Of a stretch of DNA of 50,854 nt, positions 7,442-14,870 are shown piece by piece (the stretch's first letter is position 1; each line of letters opens with the position of its first letter). The stretch covers positions 1 through 50,854 of the forward strand of contig NZ_BCRE01000034.1 of assembly GCF_001552435.1 (NCBI RefSeq), read 5' to 3'. A program made the position numbers and the translations under genes. The DNA comes from Kribbia dieselivorans NBRC 106261. GTDB taxonomy: Bacteria > Actinomycetota > Actinomycetes > Actinomycetales > Dermatophilaceae. Under the pieces are notes generated by a model. That model saw nothing but the letters and a program-made list of their open reading frames with translations, was not told the DNA's origin and did no database searches.

Positions 7442-7559
7442 TCACGCCCAGATGTACTCCTCGGCGATCGGTGATCTGCGGCGGGGTGCCGCCGGCCGAC
7501 TCGCCGAAGGCCTTCATCGCGTCGATGTGCGACTGCATGCTGTCCGGCGCGTCACCCAC
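7442..7559 (-). pseudogene. Possible gene remnant
   Basis: A minus-strand frame gives about 30 protein-like residues (GDAPDSMQSHIDAMKAFGES, then AGGTPPQIT). Removing one base there would continue it as IAEEYIWA and stop at 7442-7444. It has no upstream part and no identified family. It may be the frameshifted tail of a lost gene or chance coding in GC-rich DNA. Confidence 0.25.
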
Positions 7560-7745
7560 GGGAAGAGTTGGCGCGGCGGAGGTCCGCGATCGCCCCGCGA
7601 GGTGACCGCTCGACGCTCCGTTGCCTAAAGGCGAAAGATTTTTGCCTCAAGGCCTTGCCTACGGGTCGTAGATTATCTAGCGTTTGGGTGGCCACCCTGT
7701 AGCAACGGGGCTCAGGAGCGGCACTCAACGACGAAAGGTCATCCC
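7560..7745 (+). promoter_or_regulatory. Control region of the catabolic operon
   Basis: This is the end of the 370-base gap between vapC and the first SDR gene; the gap otherwise holds only the terminator and the possible remnant. It becomes AT-rich from 7621. TTGCCT occurs three times (7621, 7642, 7655), the first two followed by an AGGC half that makes small inverted repeats. TAGATTATCTA at 7669-7679 is a perfect inverted repeat, and its TAGATT can be read as -10. The mRNA leader would be about 60 nt. Confidence 0.55.
7665..7679 (+). promoter_or_regulatory. Candidate TetR operator, copy 1
   Basis: GTCGTAGATTATCTA. Its first 11 bases recur exactly, inverted, at 17057-17067 between the tetR and reductase genes, and its last 8 bases recur at 17071-17078. 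It overlaps the likely -10 box, as expected for repression. Confidence 0.5.
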
Positions 7746-8570
7746 ATGGGTCGACTCAACGGCAAGGTCGCGTTCATCACCGGGGCAGCCCGCGGGCAGG
7801 GGCGCTCACACGCCGTCCGCCTTGCGGAGGAAGGCGCGTCCATCATCGCGATGGACATCTGCGCGCAGATCCCCACGGTCTTCTACCCGATGGCCACGCC
7901 CGAGGACCTCGCCGAGACCGAGCGCCTCGTCAAGGAGGCCGGCGGCCAGATCGTCACCTCCATCGGCGACGTGCGCAACTACGAGGACGTTCAGGCCGCC
8001 CACGACCTGGGCATCGAGCGGTTCGGCAAGGTCGACATCGTCGTGCCGAACGCCGGCATCATGCCCGTCATCGACCAGGGCAATCAGCGCCAGGCCTGGC
8101 ACGACGCCATCGACGTCCTCCTCACCGGCGTCTGGCACACGCTGGACGTCAGCGTCCCCGGCATGATCGAGCGCGGCAACGGCGGGTCCATCGCGATCAC
8201 CAGCTCGGCAGCCGGCCTGACGAGCATCGGCCTGAACGTCTTCCCGGGCCAGACCGGCTACACGGCGGCCAAGCACGGCGTGGTCGGCCTGATGCGCCGC
8301 TACGCCAAGGAACTCGCCCCGCACTTCATCCGCGTCAACACGATCCACCCCACCGGCGTCAACACCCCGATGGTCGCCAACGCCGAGTACGGCGCGTTCC
8401 TGCAGGCCAACCCGGACGTCATGAACGACGAGTCCTACAAGAACCCGATGCCGGTGGAACTCATCGAGGCGGTCGACATCAGCAACGCCATCGTCTTCCT
8501 CGCCTCCGACGAGGCCCGGTACATCACCGGTGTCACCTTCCCCGTCGACGCCGGCTACAACGTCCGCTGA
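7746..8570 (+). CDS. Mycofactocin-coupled SDR-family oxidoreductase
   Basis: A 274-residue short-chain dehydrogenase. The cofactor loop TGAARGQGRSHAVRLAEEGA (about 12-31), the insert after DIC around residues 38-60 (FYPMATPEDLAET) and the tail FPVDAGYNVR are features of the mycofactocin-dependent SDR group, whose bound NAD is re-oxidised by mycofactocin rather than exchanged. The catalytic residues are Ser153/154, Tyr172 and Lys176. Known relatives oxidise alcohols such as carveol. AAAGG lies 9 nt before the ATG. It is the first gene of the catabolic operon. No mycofactocin biosynthesis gene is in the window. Confidence 0.88.
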   Translation: MGRLNGKVAFITGAARGQGRSHAVRLAEEGASIIAMDICAQIPTVFYPMATPEDLAETERLVKEAGGQIVTSIGDVRNYEDVQAAHDLGIERFGKVDIVVPNAGIMPVIDQGNQRQAWHDAIDVLLTGVWHTLDVSVPGMIERGNGGSIAITSSAAGLTSIGLNVFPGQTGYTAAKHGVVGLMRRYAKELAPHFIRVNTIHPTGVNTPMVANAEYGAFLQANPDVMNDESYKNPMPVELIEAVDISNAIVFLASDEARYITGVTFPVDAGYNVR

Positions 8571-8590
8571 CCGCAGAGAGCGAGACAACC

Positions 8591-10078
8591 ATGAGCACCA
8601 CCACCGCCACTGCAGGCGTTGAGATCACCGACCGCGAGCAGGTCTTCATCGGAGGATCGTGGGTCGAGTCCGCGGGGAACGACTGGACCGATCTCATCGA
8701 CTCCTTCACCGAACAGCCCGCCGCGCGCGTGCGCCTGGCCACCCCCGAGGACATCAACCGCGCCGTGGCTGCCGCGCGTGCCTCCTTCGACGCGGGCGTG
8801 TGGGCCAACACGCCCATCGCCGAGCGCGCCGACGTGCTCGACGCCATCGCGGACCGCCTCGAACAGCGCATCCCCGAGCTGACCCAGATCGGCGTGCTCG
8901 AGGTCGGCGTGCCGGTCTCGGTCAGCACCCAGGTCCAGCAAATGTCGGTCGGCCTGTTCCGCAACGTCGCCCAGGTCGCCCGCGAGTTCGTCACCAGCGA
9001 GGACCGGACCCGCACCGACGGCGGGGTCAGCCGCATCGTCAAGGAGCCCGTCGGCGTCGTCGGCGCGATCATCCCGTGGAACGGCCCGGTCGGCACCATG
9101 GCCTTCAAGGTCGCTCCGGCCCTGGCCGCAGGCTGCTCCGTCGTGCTCAAGACCGCCCCCGAGGCGCCGCTGTCACCGTCGGTCTTCGCCGACGTGCTCG
9201 GCGAACTCGTCGCGGAGGGGCGCATCCCCGAGGGCGTCATCAGCGTCCTGTGCGCCGACCGCGAGGCCTCCGAGGCACTCGTGACCAACCCCGACGTCGA
9301 TCACATCACCTTCACCGGCAGCACGGCGACCGGGCGGCACATCATGTCGCTGGCCGCCGACCGGGTCGCTCGGGTCTCCCTCGAACTGGGCGGCAAGTCG
9401 GCCGCGATCATCTTGGACGACGCCGACCTGAACCACGTGGCGGCGTCACTGCCGATCGGCAGCTGCATGCAGTCCGGCCAGGGCTGCGTGCTCCTGACCC
9501 GCGTCCTGGTGTCCAAGGCCCGGCACGACGAGGTGGTCGCCGCGCTCGTCCAGGCCTACGGCGCGCTGCCGATGGGTGACCCGAACCAGCCACAGTTCGT
9601 CCTCGGCCCGCTGGCGTCCAAGCGACAGTACGACCGCGTCATGGGCTACATCGACATCGCCAAGGAAGACGGCGCCTCGGTCGTCCTCGGCGGCGGCCGA
9701 CCCGAGGACCAGCCGACCGGTTTCTTTGTCGCGCCGACGCTCCTCGACAACGTCGACCCCAACGCCCGCGTCGCCCAGGAGGAGGTGTTCGGCCCGGTCG
9801 TCTCGATCATCACGTATGAGGATGAGGACGACGCCGTGGCCATCGCGAACAACTCGATCTACGGGCTCTCCGGAGCGGTGTTCACCGAGGATCTCGAGCA
9901 CGGCCTCGAGGTCGCCGGTCGCATCCGTACCGGCACGGTCAGCGTCAACTCCGCGACGATGGACTTCACCCTGCCGTTCGGTGGGTACAAGCAGTCCGGT
10001 CTGGGCCGCGAGGGCGGCCCGGAGGGTCTGGAGGAGTACTTCCAGACCAAGACGGTTCACCTGCCGATGGCCCGCTGA
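8591..10078 (+). CDS. NAD(P)-dependent aldehyde dehydrogenase
   Basis: A 495-residue aldehyde dehydrogenase of normal length. Visible are PWNGPVGTMAFKVAPALAAG (about 162-181, cofactor and oxyanion region), FTGSTATG, the general base Glu265 in LELGGKS, the nucleophile Cys299 in SGQGC, and the late motifs EEVFGPVV and PFGGYKQSGLGRE. It oxidises an aldehyde to a carboxylic acid, and its place after an alcohol dehydrogenase suggests it takes that enzyme's product. The aldehyde is not identifiable. It follows the SDR gene by 20 nt and is clearly in the same operon. Confidence 0.93.
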   Translation: MSTTTATAGVEITDREQVFIGGSWVESAGNDWTDLIDSFTEQPAARVRLATPEDINRAVAAARASFDAGVWANTPIAERADVLDAIADRLEQRIPELTQIGVLEVGVPVSVSTQVQQMSVGLFRNVAQVAREFVTSEDRTRTDGGVSRIVKEPVGVVGAIIPWNGPVGTMAFKVAPALAAGCSVVLKTAPEAPLSPSVFADVLGELVAEGRIPEGVISVLCADREASEALVTNPDVDHITFTGSTATGRHIMSLAADRVARVSLELGGKSAAIILDDADLNHVAASLPIGSCMQSGQGCVLLTRVLVSKARHDEVVAALVQAYGALPMGDPNQPQFVLGPLASKRQYDRVMGYIDIAKEDGASVVLGGGRPEDQPTGFFVAPTLLDNVDPNARVAQEEVFGPVVSIITYEDEDDAVAIANNSIYGLSGAVFTEDLEHGLEVAGRIRTGTVSVNSATMDFTLPFGGYKQSGLGREGGPEGLEEYFQTKTVHLPMAR

Positions 10079-10092
10079 GGTCAGAAGCTCCC

Positions 10093-10833
10093 ATGTCTGA
10101 TGCACGAGTGGCCGTCGTCACTGGCGGCGCGACCGGAATCGGCGCGGCGATCGCCCTTCGCCTCGCCCAGGACGGTCATGCCGTGGCGGTGAACTACGCC
10201 CACAGCGAGGCTGCCGCCGACCAGCTCGTGCACCAGATCAAGGCCACTGGCGGCCGCGCGATCAGCGTCCAGGCCGACGTGTCCGATGCCTCCCAGGCCG
10301 CCCGGTTGATCGACCGGGCGGCCGAGGGGCTCGGCGCTCCGCCAACGATCCTCATCAACAACGCCGGGCTGTTTCGCCCAGGCTCGGCCCGACGCATGCC
10401 CCCGGCCGCGTGGGACCAGATCATCGGCGTCAACCTCAACGGCGCGTTCTACTGCACCCACGCCGTACTCCCGGCGATGTACGAGAACGGCTGGGGGAGA
10501 GTCGTCTTCCTCGGCAGCCCCAGCGGCGGTCGAGCCATCTCACCGGGAACGTCGGCCTACGCCGCGGCCAAGGCGGGTCTGGTCGCCCTGACCCAGGTAT
10601 TGGCCATCGAGGCGGCCGGGCGCGGTGTCACGGTCAACACGGTGATCCCCGGCTTCGTCGACACCGCCATGACCCAGGACGGTGACCGCGAGAACACCCT
10701 GGCCAACGCCTGGCCACAGATCCCACCGTCCGCGATCGCCGACACCATCGCCCATCTGGTCAGCGACCGTGCCGCCTACGTCTCCGGCGAGCAGGTCGGA
10801 GTCTGGCTCGGCGGGCCGGGCATGACGGCATGA
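10093..10833 (+). CDS. SDR-family oxidoreductase (FabG-like)
   Basis: A 246-residue classical SDR. TGGATGIGAAIALRLAQDG binds the nucleotide, NNAG follows at about 95, and the catalytic set is Ser in GSPSGG with Tyr and Lys in SAYAAAKAG. The loop after the second strand has NYAHSE, which favours NADP over NAD. Unlike the first SDR it lacks the mycofactocin insert, so it probably exchanges free NADP(H). It may reduce or oxidise a hydroxyacyl or ring-hydroxyl intermediate. It starts 14 nt after the aldehyde dehydrogenase stop. Confidence 0.88.
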   Translation: MSDARVAVVTGGATGIGAAIALRLAQDGHAVAVNYAHSEAAADQLVHQIKATGGRAISVQADVSDASQAARLIDRAAEGLGAPPTILINNAGLFRPGSARRMPPAAWDQIIGVNLNGAFYCTHAVLPAMYENGWGRVVFLGSPSGGRAISPGTSAYAAAKAGLVALTQVLAIEAAGRGVTVNTVIPGFVDTAMTQDGDRENTLANAWPQIPPSAIADTIAHLVSDRAAYVSGEQVGVWLGGPGMTA

Positions 10834-10882
10834 GTTCACGAGTGCACGAGCACCACGAGAAACACCAACGAAAGGGTAGGTA

Positions 10883-12163
10883 GTGGCGGGATATTCGATG
10901 CTGAAGGACCTGAGGGTCATCGAGGTCGCCCAGTTGGCCCCGTCGTCGGTCGGCGGGCACCTCGCCGACCTGGGCGCGGAGGTCATCAAGGTCGAGTCCG
11001 GCCCGGTCGGCGACGGCGTGCGCGTCGGGGGTTTCCAGGCCGTCGGTGGCCCCGACGGCCCGGCTTTCATGCACCTGCGCTGGAACCGCGGCAAGAAGAG
11101 CATCTGCCTCGACCTACGCACCGACGTCGGGCGCGCCGCGTTCCTCGACCTGGCCAAGGAGGCCGACGTCGTCATCGAGGGCCTGCGCTCCGGATACCTC
11201 GAATGGCTCGGCATCGGCCCCGAGGTGCTCGCCGAGGTCAACCCGAAGCTCGTCTTCTGCGGCATCAGCGGCTACGGCGCGGGCGGCCCCTACAGTTCGC
11301 TCGGCTCCGGCGGACCGGTCTTCGACGGCTACGCCGGGCTGCGCGACGTGGAACTGCCGGACGACGCTCCGACCCGCGGCATGGCCGGCGGCACCGCCCC
11401 GACCATCGGCATGTACGCCATGGGCGCTTACGGGGCCATGGCCGTGCTCGCCGCCGTGCACGAGGCCCGCAACACCGGCCGCGGCCGCAGCGTCGAGGTC
11501 AGCGGCGTCGACGTCACCGCCAGCTGGATCCCCGACCAGATCGACGCCACCCTCAACGTCGGCCGCACAGTCCAACGGCCCGGCTGGCTGCCCGACGGGC
11601 GCCTGCCGGACTGGCCGCGCCTGGAGGCCTACCGCACCAAGGACGGCGGCGCGATCCTCTTCGTCGCCCACGTCGAGAAGTTCTGGCGCACCTTCTGCCG
11701 TGCCGTCGGCCGTGAGGAACTCGCCGACGTCGACCTGATGACGATCGACGAGGGCACCGTCGAGCGCGGCGAATATGTCTGGAGCCAACTGCGCGAGATC
11801 TTCGCCACCCGAACGCGCGCGGAGTGGATGGAGATCTTCCAACAGCACGACATCGCCGGCGGGCCGGTCAACACCGTCGCCGACCTCATCGTCGACCCGC
11901 ACTTCACGGCCCGGCGCAACACCTACCGGAGCACCGTGCGCGGCGTCGATCTGGACCTCATGGTCTCGCCGGTCCGGGCCGCGGGCGAGGAGTTCGCTCC
12001 AGCCCCGGCCCCCGAACTCGGCGCCGACACCCGCGACGTCCTGGCCACGATCGCCGGCTACGACGAGACCGCCATCCAGGCCGCCGACGCCACCCCCGCA
12101 TCCACTCAGGTCGGTACCGACGCCGACCGCACGTCGAACAACCCCGTCAAGGAGCACGCATGA
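10883..12163 (+). CDS. CaiB/BaiF class III CoA-transferase-like protein lacking the usual Asp
   Basis: A 426-residue family III CoA-transferase fold: LKDLRVIEVAQLAPSSVGGH at the N terminus, WNRGKKSICLDLRT, CGISGYGAGGPY and TGRGRSVEVSGVD. In this family a catalytic Asp lies 21 residues before the Thr of TGRG; here that position is Met177 (TIGMYAMGAYG), so the usual acyl-enzyme chemistry may be absent. It may be the non-catalytic half of a heteromeric transferase, as in BbsE/BbsF-type enzymes, or bind CoA esters only. GTG start with AAAGGG upstream. It overlaps the ligase gene by 4 nt (ATGA). Confidence 0.85.
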   Translation: MAGYSMLKDLRVIEVAQLAPSSVGGHLADLGAEVIKVESGPVGDGVRVGGFQAVGGPDGPAFMHLRWNRGKKSICLDLRTDVGRAAFLDLAKEADVVIEGLRSGYLEWLGIGPEVLAEVNPKLVFCGISGYGAGGPYSSLGSGGPVFDGYAGLRDVELPDDAPTRGMAGGTAPTIGMYAMGAYGAMAVLAAVHEARNTGRGRSVEVSGVDVTASWIPDQIDATLNVGRTVQRPGWLPDGRLPDWPRLEAYRTKDGGAILFVAHVEKFWRTFCRAVGREELADVDLMTIDEGTVERGEYVWSQLREIFATRTRAEWMEIFQQHDIAGGPVNTVADLIVDPHFTARRNTYRSTVRGVDLDLMVSPVRAAGEEFAPAPAPELGADTRDVLATIAGYDETAIQAADATPASTQVGTDADRTSNNPVKEHA

Positions 12164-13686
12164 TCATCAACGACCTCGTTCGCTACTGGGGCCGCACTCG
12201 CCCCGAGCATGAGGCCATCGTCTTCGAGGACACCGTCCAGACGTGGCAGGAGCTCGACGCCGTGTCGGACTCCCTGGCCCGCGGCCTGGCCGCCAACGGG
12301 ATCGTCAAGGGCGACCGCGTCGGCATCCTCATGCGCAACCGTCTCGAGACGGCCGCGCTCATGCTCGCCGCGCTCAAGGCCGGCGCGATCTGTGCTCCGC
12401 TGAACTTCCGCCTCGCGCCGCCCGAGCTGGCCGGCATGATCGCCGACTGCACGCCCAAGATCATCGTCGCCGAGGGGGACTTTGCCGCGCTCCTGTCGCA
12501 GGCGCGAGAGCAGTCGGAATTCGAGGTCTTCACCACCGAGCCGACCGACCACCGCCCGTACGCCGACCTGCTCGTCGAAGCGGGCGACGCTCCGCACATC
12601 GACGTCGTCGAGGACGACGTGGCCTTCATCTGCTACACCTCCGGCACGACCGGAGTGCAGAAGGGCGCGATGCTCACCCACAAGAACATCCTCTCGGTGG
12701 CCCAGTCCGCCGTGCTCGCCACCGGCCTGACCGGGCGCGACCGCGTCCTGGCCGCCGCGCCGCTGGTCTACACCGGCTCCGGCATCTCGGTCTTCATGCA
12801 GTTCGTCGTCTACCCCGGCGCCACGATGATCCTGTGCGACTTCAACCCCGACAGCGGCCTGCAGGCCATGGAGAAGCACAAGGTCACCGCCACCACCCTG
12901 GTGCCGGTCATCTACGAGCGCATGGCGATGATGCCGGACTTCGCCACCCGCGATGTGGCGCAGTTCAACTTCGCCGGTGCGGGCGGCGCTCCGGTGCGCC
13001 CCGACCTGCTCGAGACCTACCGCAACCGCGGCCTCGTGCTCACCCAGGTCTACGGCCTGACCGAGGTCGCCGGCCTGGCCACGATGATGCGCTACGAGGA
13101 CGCCGTCTCCCGCCCCGGCTTCGCCGGTCTGCCGCTGCTCGGCACGGAGTTGCGCATCGGCGAGCCCGGCAACTGGGCCGCGCCCGGCGAGGTCGGCGAG
13201 ATCCTCGTGCGTGGCCCGCACGTCATGAAGGGCTACTGGAACCGCCCCGAGGCCACCGCCGAGGTCATGGTCGACGGCTGGCTGCGCACCGGTGACCTCG
13301 GCCTGCAGGACGAGCAGGGGTTCCTCAAGCTCGTCGACCGCAGCAAGGACATGCTCATCTCCGGTGGTCTGAACGTCTACCCGGCCGAGATCGAGCGCGT
13401 CCTGGCCGGTGTCGAGGGCGTGCAGGAACTGGCCGTCATCGGCGTGCCGGACGAGACCTGGGGCGAGGTGCCGATGGTCGTCTTCAACACCCAGGGCGAC
13501 GCCTCCGAGGTCGCCGCGCGACTGCACGAGGCCGCCGCGGCGAACCTGGCCAAGTTCAAGCAGCCCAAGTCGGCCGTGGCCGTCGACGGCCCGTTGCCGC
13601 GCACGTTCTCCGGCAAGCTCGCCAAGCCGCTGCTGCGCCAGCAGTTCCCGGCGCGCCCCGACTCCGCCATCTCCCTGACCCACTGA
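12160..13686 (+). CDS. AMP-dependent acyl-CoA synthetase/ligase
   Basis: A 508-residue adenylate-forming enzyme. The P-loop YTSGTTGVQKG is at residues 159-169, QVYGLTEVAG in the middle, then GWLRTGDLG, the hinge DRSKDMLISGGLNVYPAEIE and the catalytic C-terminal Lys486 in PRTFSGKLAK. It activates a carboxylic acid with ATP and CoA. In context the acid would be the product of the aldehyde dehydrogenase. The length and the NVYPAEIE hinge resemble medium/long-chain and aryl-acid ligases; the substrate is unresolved. The start is fixed by ATGA overlap with the upstream gene. Confidence 0.92.
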   Translation: MIINDLVRYWGRTRPEHEAIVFEDTVQTWQELDAVSDSLARGLAANGIVKGDRVGILMRNRLETAALMLAALKAGAICAPLNFRLAPPELAGMIADCTPKIIVAEGDFAALLSQAREQSEFEVFTTEPTDHRPYADLLVEAGDAPHIDVVEDDVAFICYTSGTTGVQKGAMLTHKNILSVAQSAVLATGLTGRDRVLAAAPLVYTGSGISVFMQFVVYPGATMILCDFNPDSGLQAMEKHKVTATTLVPVIYERMAMMPDFATRDVAQFNFAGAGGAPVRPDLLETYRNRGLVLTQVYGLTEVAGLATMMRYEDAVSRPGFAGLPLLGTELRIGEPGNWAAPGEVGEILVRGPHVMKGYWNRPEATAEVMVDGWLRTGDLGLQDEQGFLKLVDRSKDMLISGGLNVYPAEIERVLAGVEGVQELAVIGVPDETWGEVPMVVFNTQGDASEVAARLHEAAAANLAKFKQPKSAVAVDGPLPRTFSGKLAKPLLRQQFPARPDSAISLTH

Positions 13687-13697
13687 AAGGACACGAC

Positions 13698-14870
13698 ATG
13701 GAGACCAACCAGCACGTCCTCGACCAGCTGGTCACCTACATCCGCGACAACACCACGCACCTGGCCGACTCGGAGCTCCGCGTGCCGGTGTCGAACTTCA
13801 TCGACGACGACCACGCCGCCCGCGAGCGCGCGCTCATGCGCACCAAGCCGCTCGTCGTCGCGCATCACTCCGAGCTGCCCGATGCCGGCGGCTTCATCAC
13901 CCGTGACGTGCTGGGCTCGCCGCTGCTCATCGTGCGCCAGCGCGACGGCAGCGTGCACACGAGCCTCAACGTGTGCCGCCACCGCGGTGGTCGCGTCGAG
14001 CAGGCCGAGTCGGGCAAGAAGCGCGCGTTCACGTGTCAGTACCACGGGTGGACCTATGACCGCGACGGCTCGCTGACGCACATCCCGTACTCGCAGTTCT
14101 TCGAGCCGCTCGACCGGCTCTGCCACGGTCTGTTCGCCGTGCACACCGAGGAGCGCCACGGGTTCATCTGGGTCACCCTCGAGCCGGGGGAGAACCCCAT
14201 CTCGGTCGCGGACTTTCTCGGTGCCGAGGTGGAGTCCCGGTTGAGCCAGTTCAACTACGAGAACTCCCTGCTCGTGCTCGACAAGGAGTTCACCCTGCCG
14301 GTCAACTGGAAGCTCGTCGTGGACGGTGCGGTCGACAGCCTCCACCCGAAGTTCCTCCACCCGACCGGTGTGGGTCGGCTCATCGCGACGAACACCTGCG
14401 TCGTCGACGATCTCGGGCTGCACATGCAGTCGTTCACCCCGAGGGTCAAGCTCGAGACGAAGGTCCAGGCCGGTGAGGAGAACATCGAGGGCTTCTACCG
14501 TCACGTCGGGTCGGCCGTGTTCCTGTTCCCGAACGTCAACGCCGCCATCACGCCCGACCACGTGGAGTTCTGGACGACCTGGCCGTCATTGACCACGGCC
14601 GGTGAATGCACGATCCGCATCCGCTTCCTCGCCGACCCGGACACCTACGACGAGCGCATGGCCGAGCGGCTGCGGCGTTCGTGGGAGATCCTCGAGGAGG
14701 CTGCCACGAAGGAGGACTGGCCGATGGAGGAGACGATCCAGACCAACTCCCTGGCCGTCGCCGACTCGACCTACCTGTACGGGCGCAACGAGGCGGCTCC
14801 GCAGCACCTCCACCGGGTGCTGGACGCCGAACTCGCCGCCCAGGCGGCCACCGCGGGCGCCGGTCGCTGA
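13698..14870 (+). CDS. Rieske non-haem iron oxygenase, alpha subunit
   Basis: A 390-residue ring-hydroxylating oxygenase. The Rieske 2Fe-2S ligands are Cys93 and His95 (CRHRGG) and Cys113 and His116 (CQYHGW). The mononuclear iron site has Asp213, His216 and His221 (DSLHPKFLH), matching the DxxHx4H pattern. No beta-subunit gene is present, so a homo-oligomeric enzyme of the phthalate/vanillate-oxygenase kind is likely. Electrons should come from the flavin/2Fe-2S reductase at 17104. It could hydroxylate a ring or remove a methyl group. GAAAGGA lies 8 nt before the ATG. Confidence 0.93.
   Translation: METNQHVLDQLVTYIRDNTTHLADSELRVPVSNFIDDDHAARERALMRTKPLVVAHHSELPDAGGFITRDVLGSPLLIVRQRDGSVHTSLNVCRHRGGRVEQAESGKKRAFTCQYHGWTYDRDGSLTHIPYSQFFEPLDRLCHGLFAVHTEERHGFIWVTLEPGENPISVADFLGAEVESRLSQFNYENSLLVLDKEFTLPVNWKLVVDGAVDSLHPKFLHPTGVGRLIATNTCVVDDLGLHMQSFTPRVKLETKVQAGEENIEGFYRHVGSAVFLFPNVNAAITPDHVEFWTTWPSLTTAGECTIRIRFLADPDTYDERMAERLRRSWEILEEAATKEDWPMEETIQTNSLAVADSTYLYGRNEAAPQHLHRVLDAELAAQAATAGAGR

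Noticed and set aside
6495-7745. tRNA-Leu as an integration site for a genomic island holding vapBC and the catabolic operon
   Set aside because: I found no integrase gene and no downstream direct copy of the tRNA 3' end; the GC-rich composition does not change clearly. It remains possible but unsupported.
13698-14870. Assignment of the Rieske oxygenase to a named enzyme such as vanillate demethylase
   Set aside because: The metal ligands and reductase type fit several groups; sequence features I can see do not fix the substrate.
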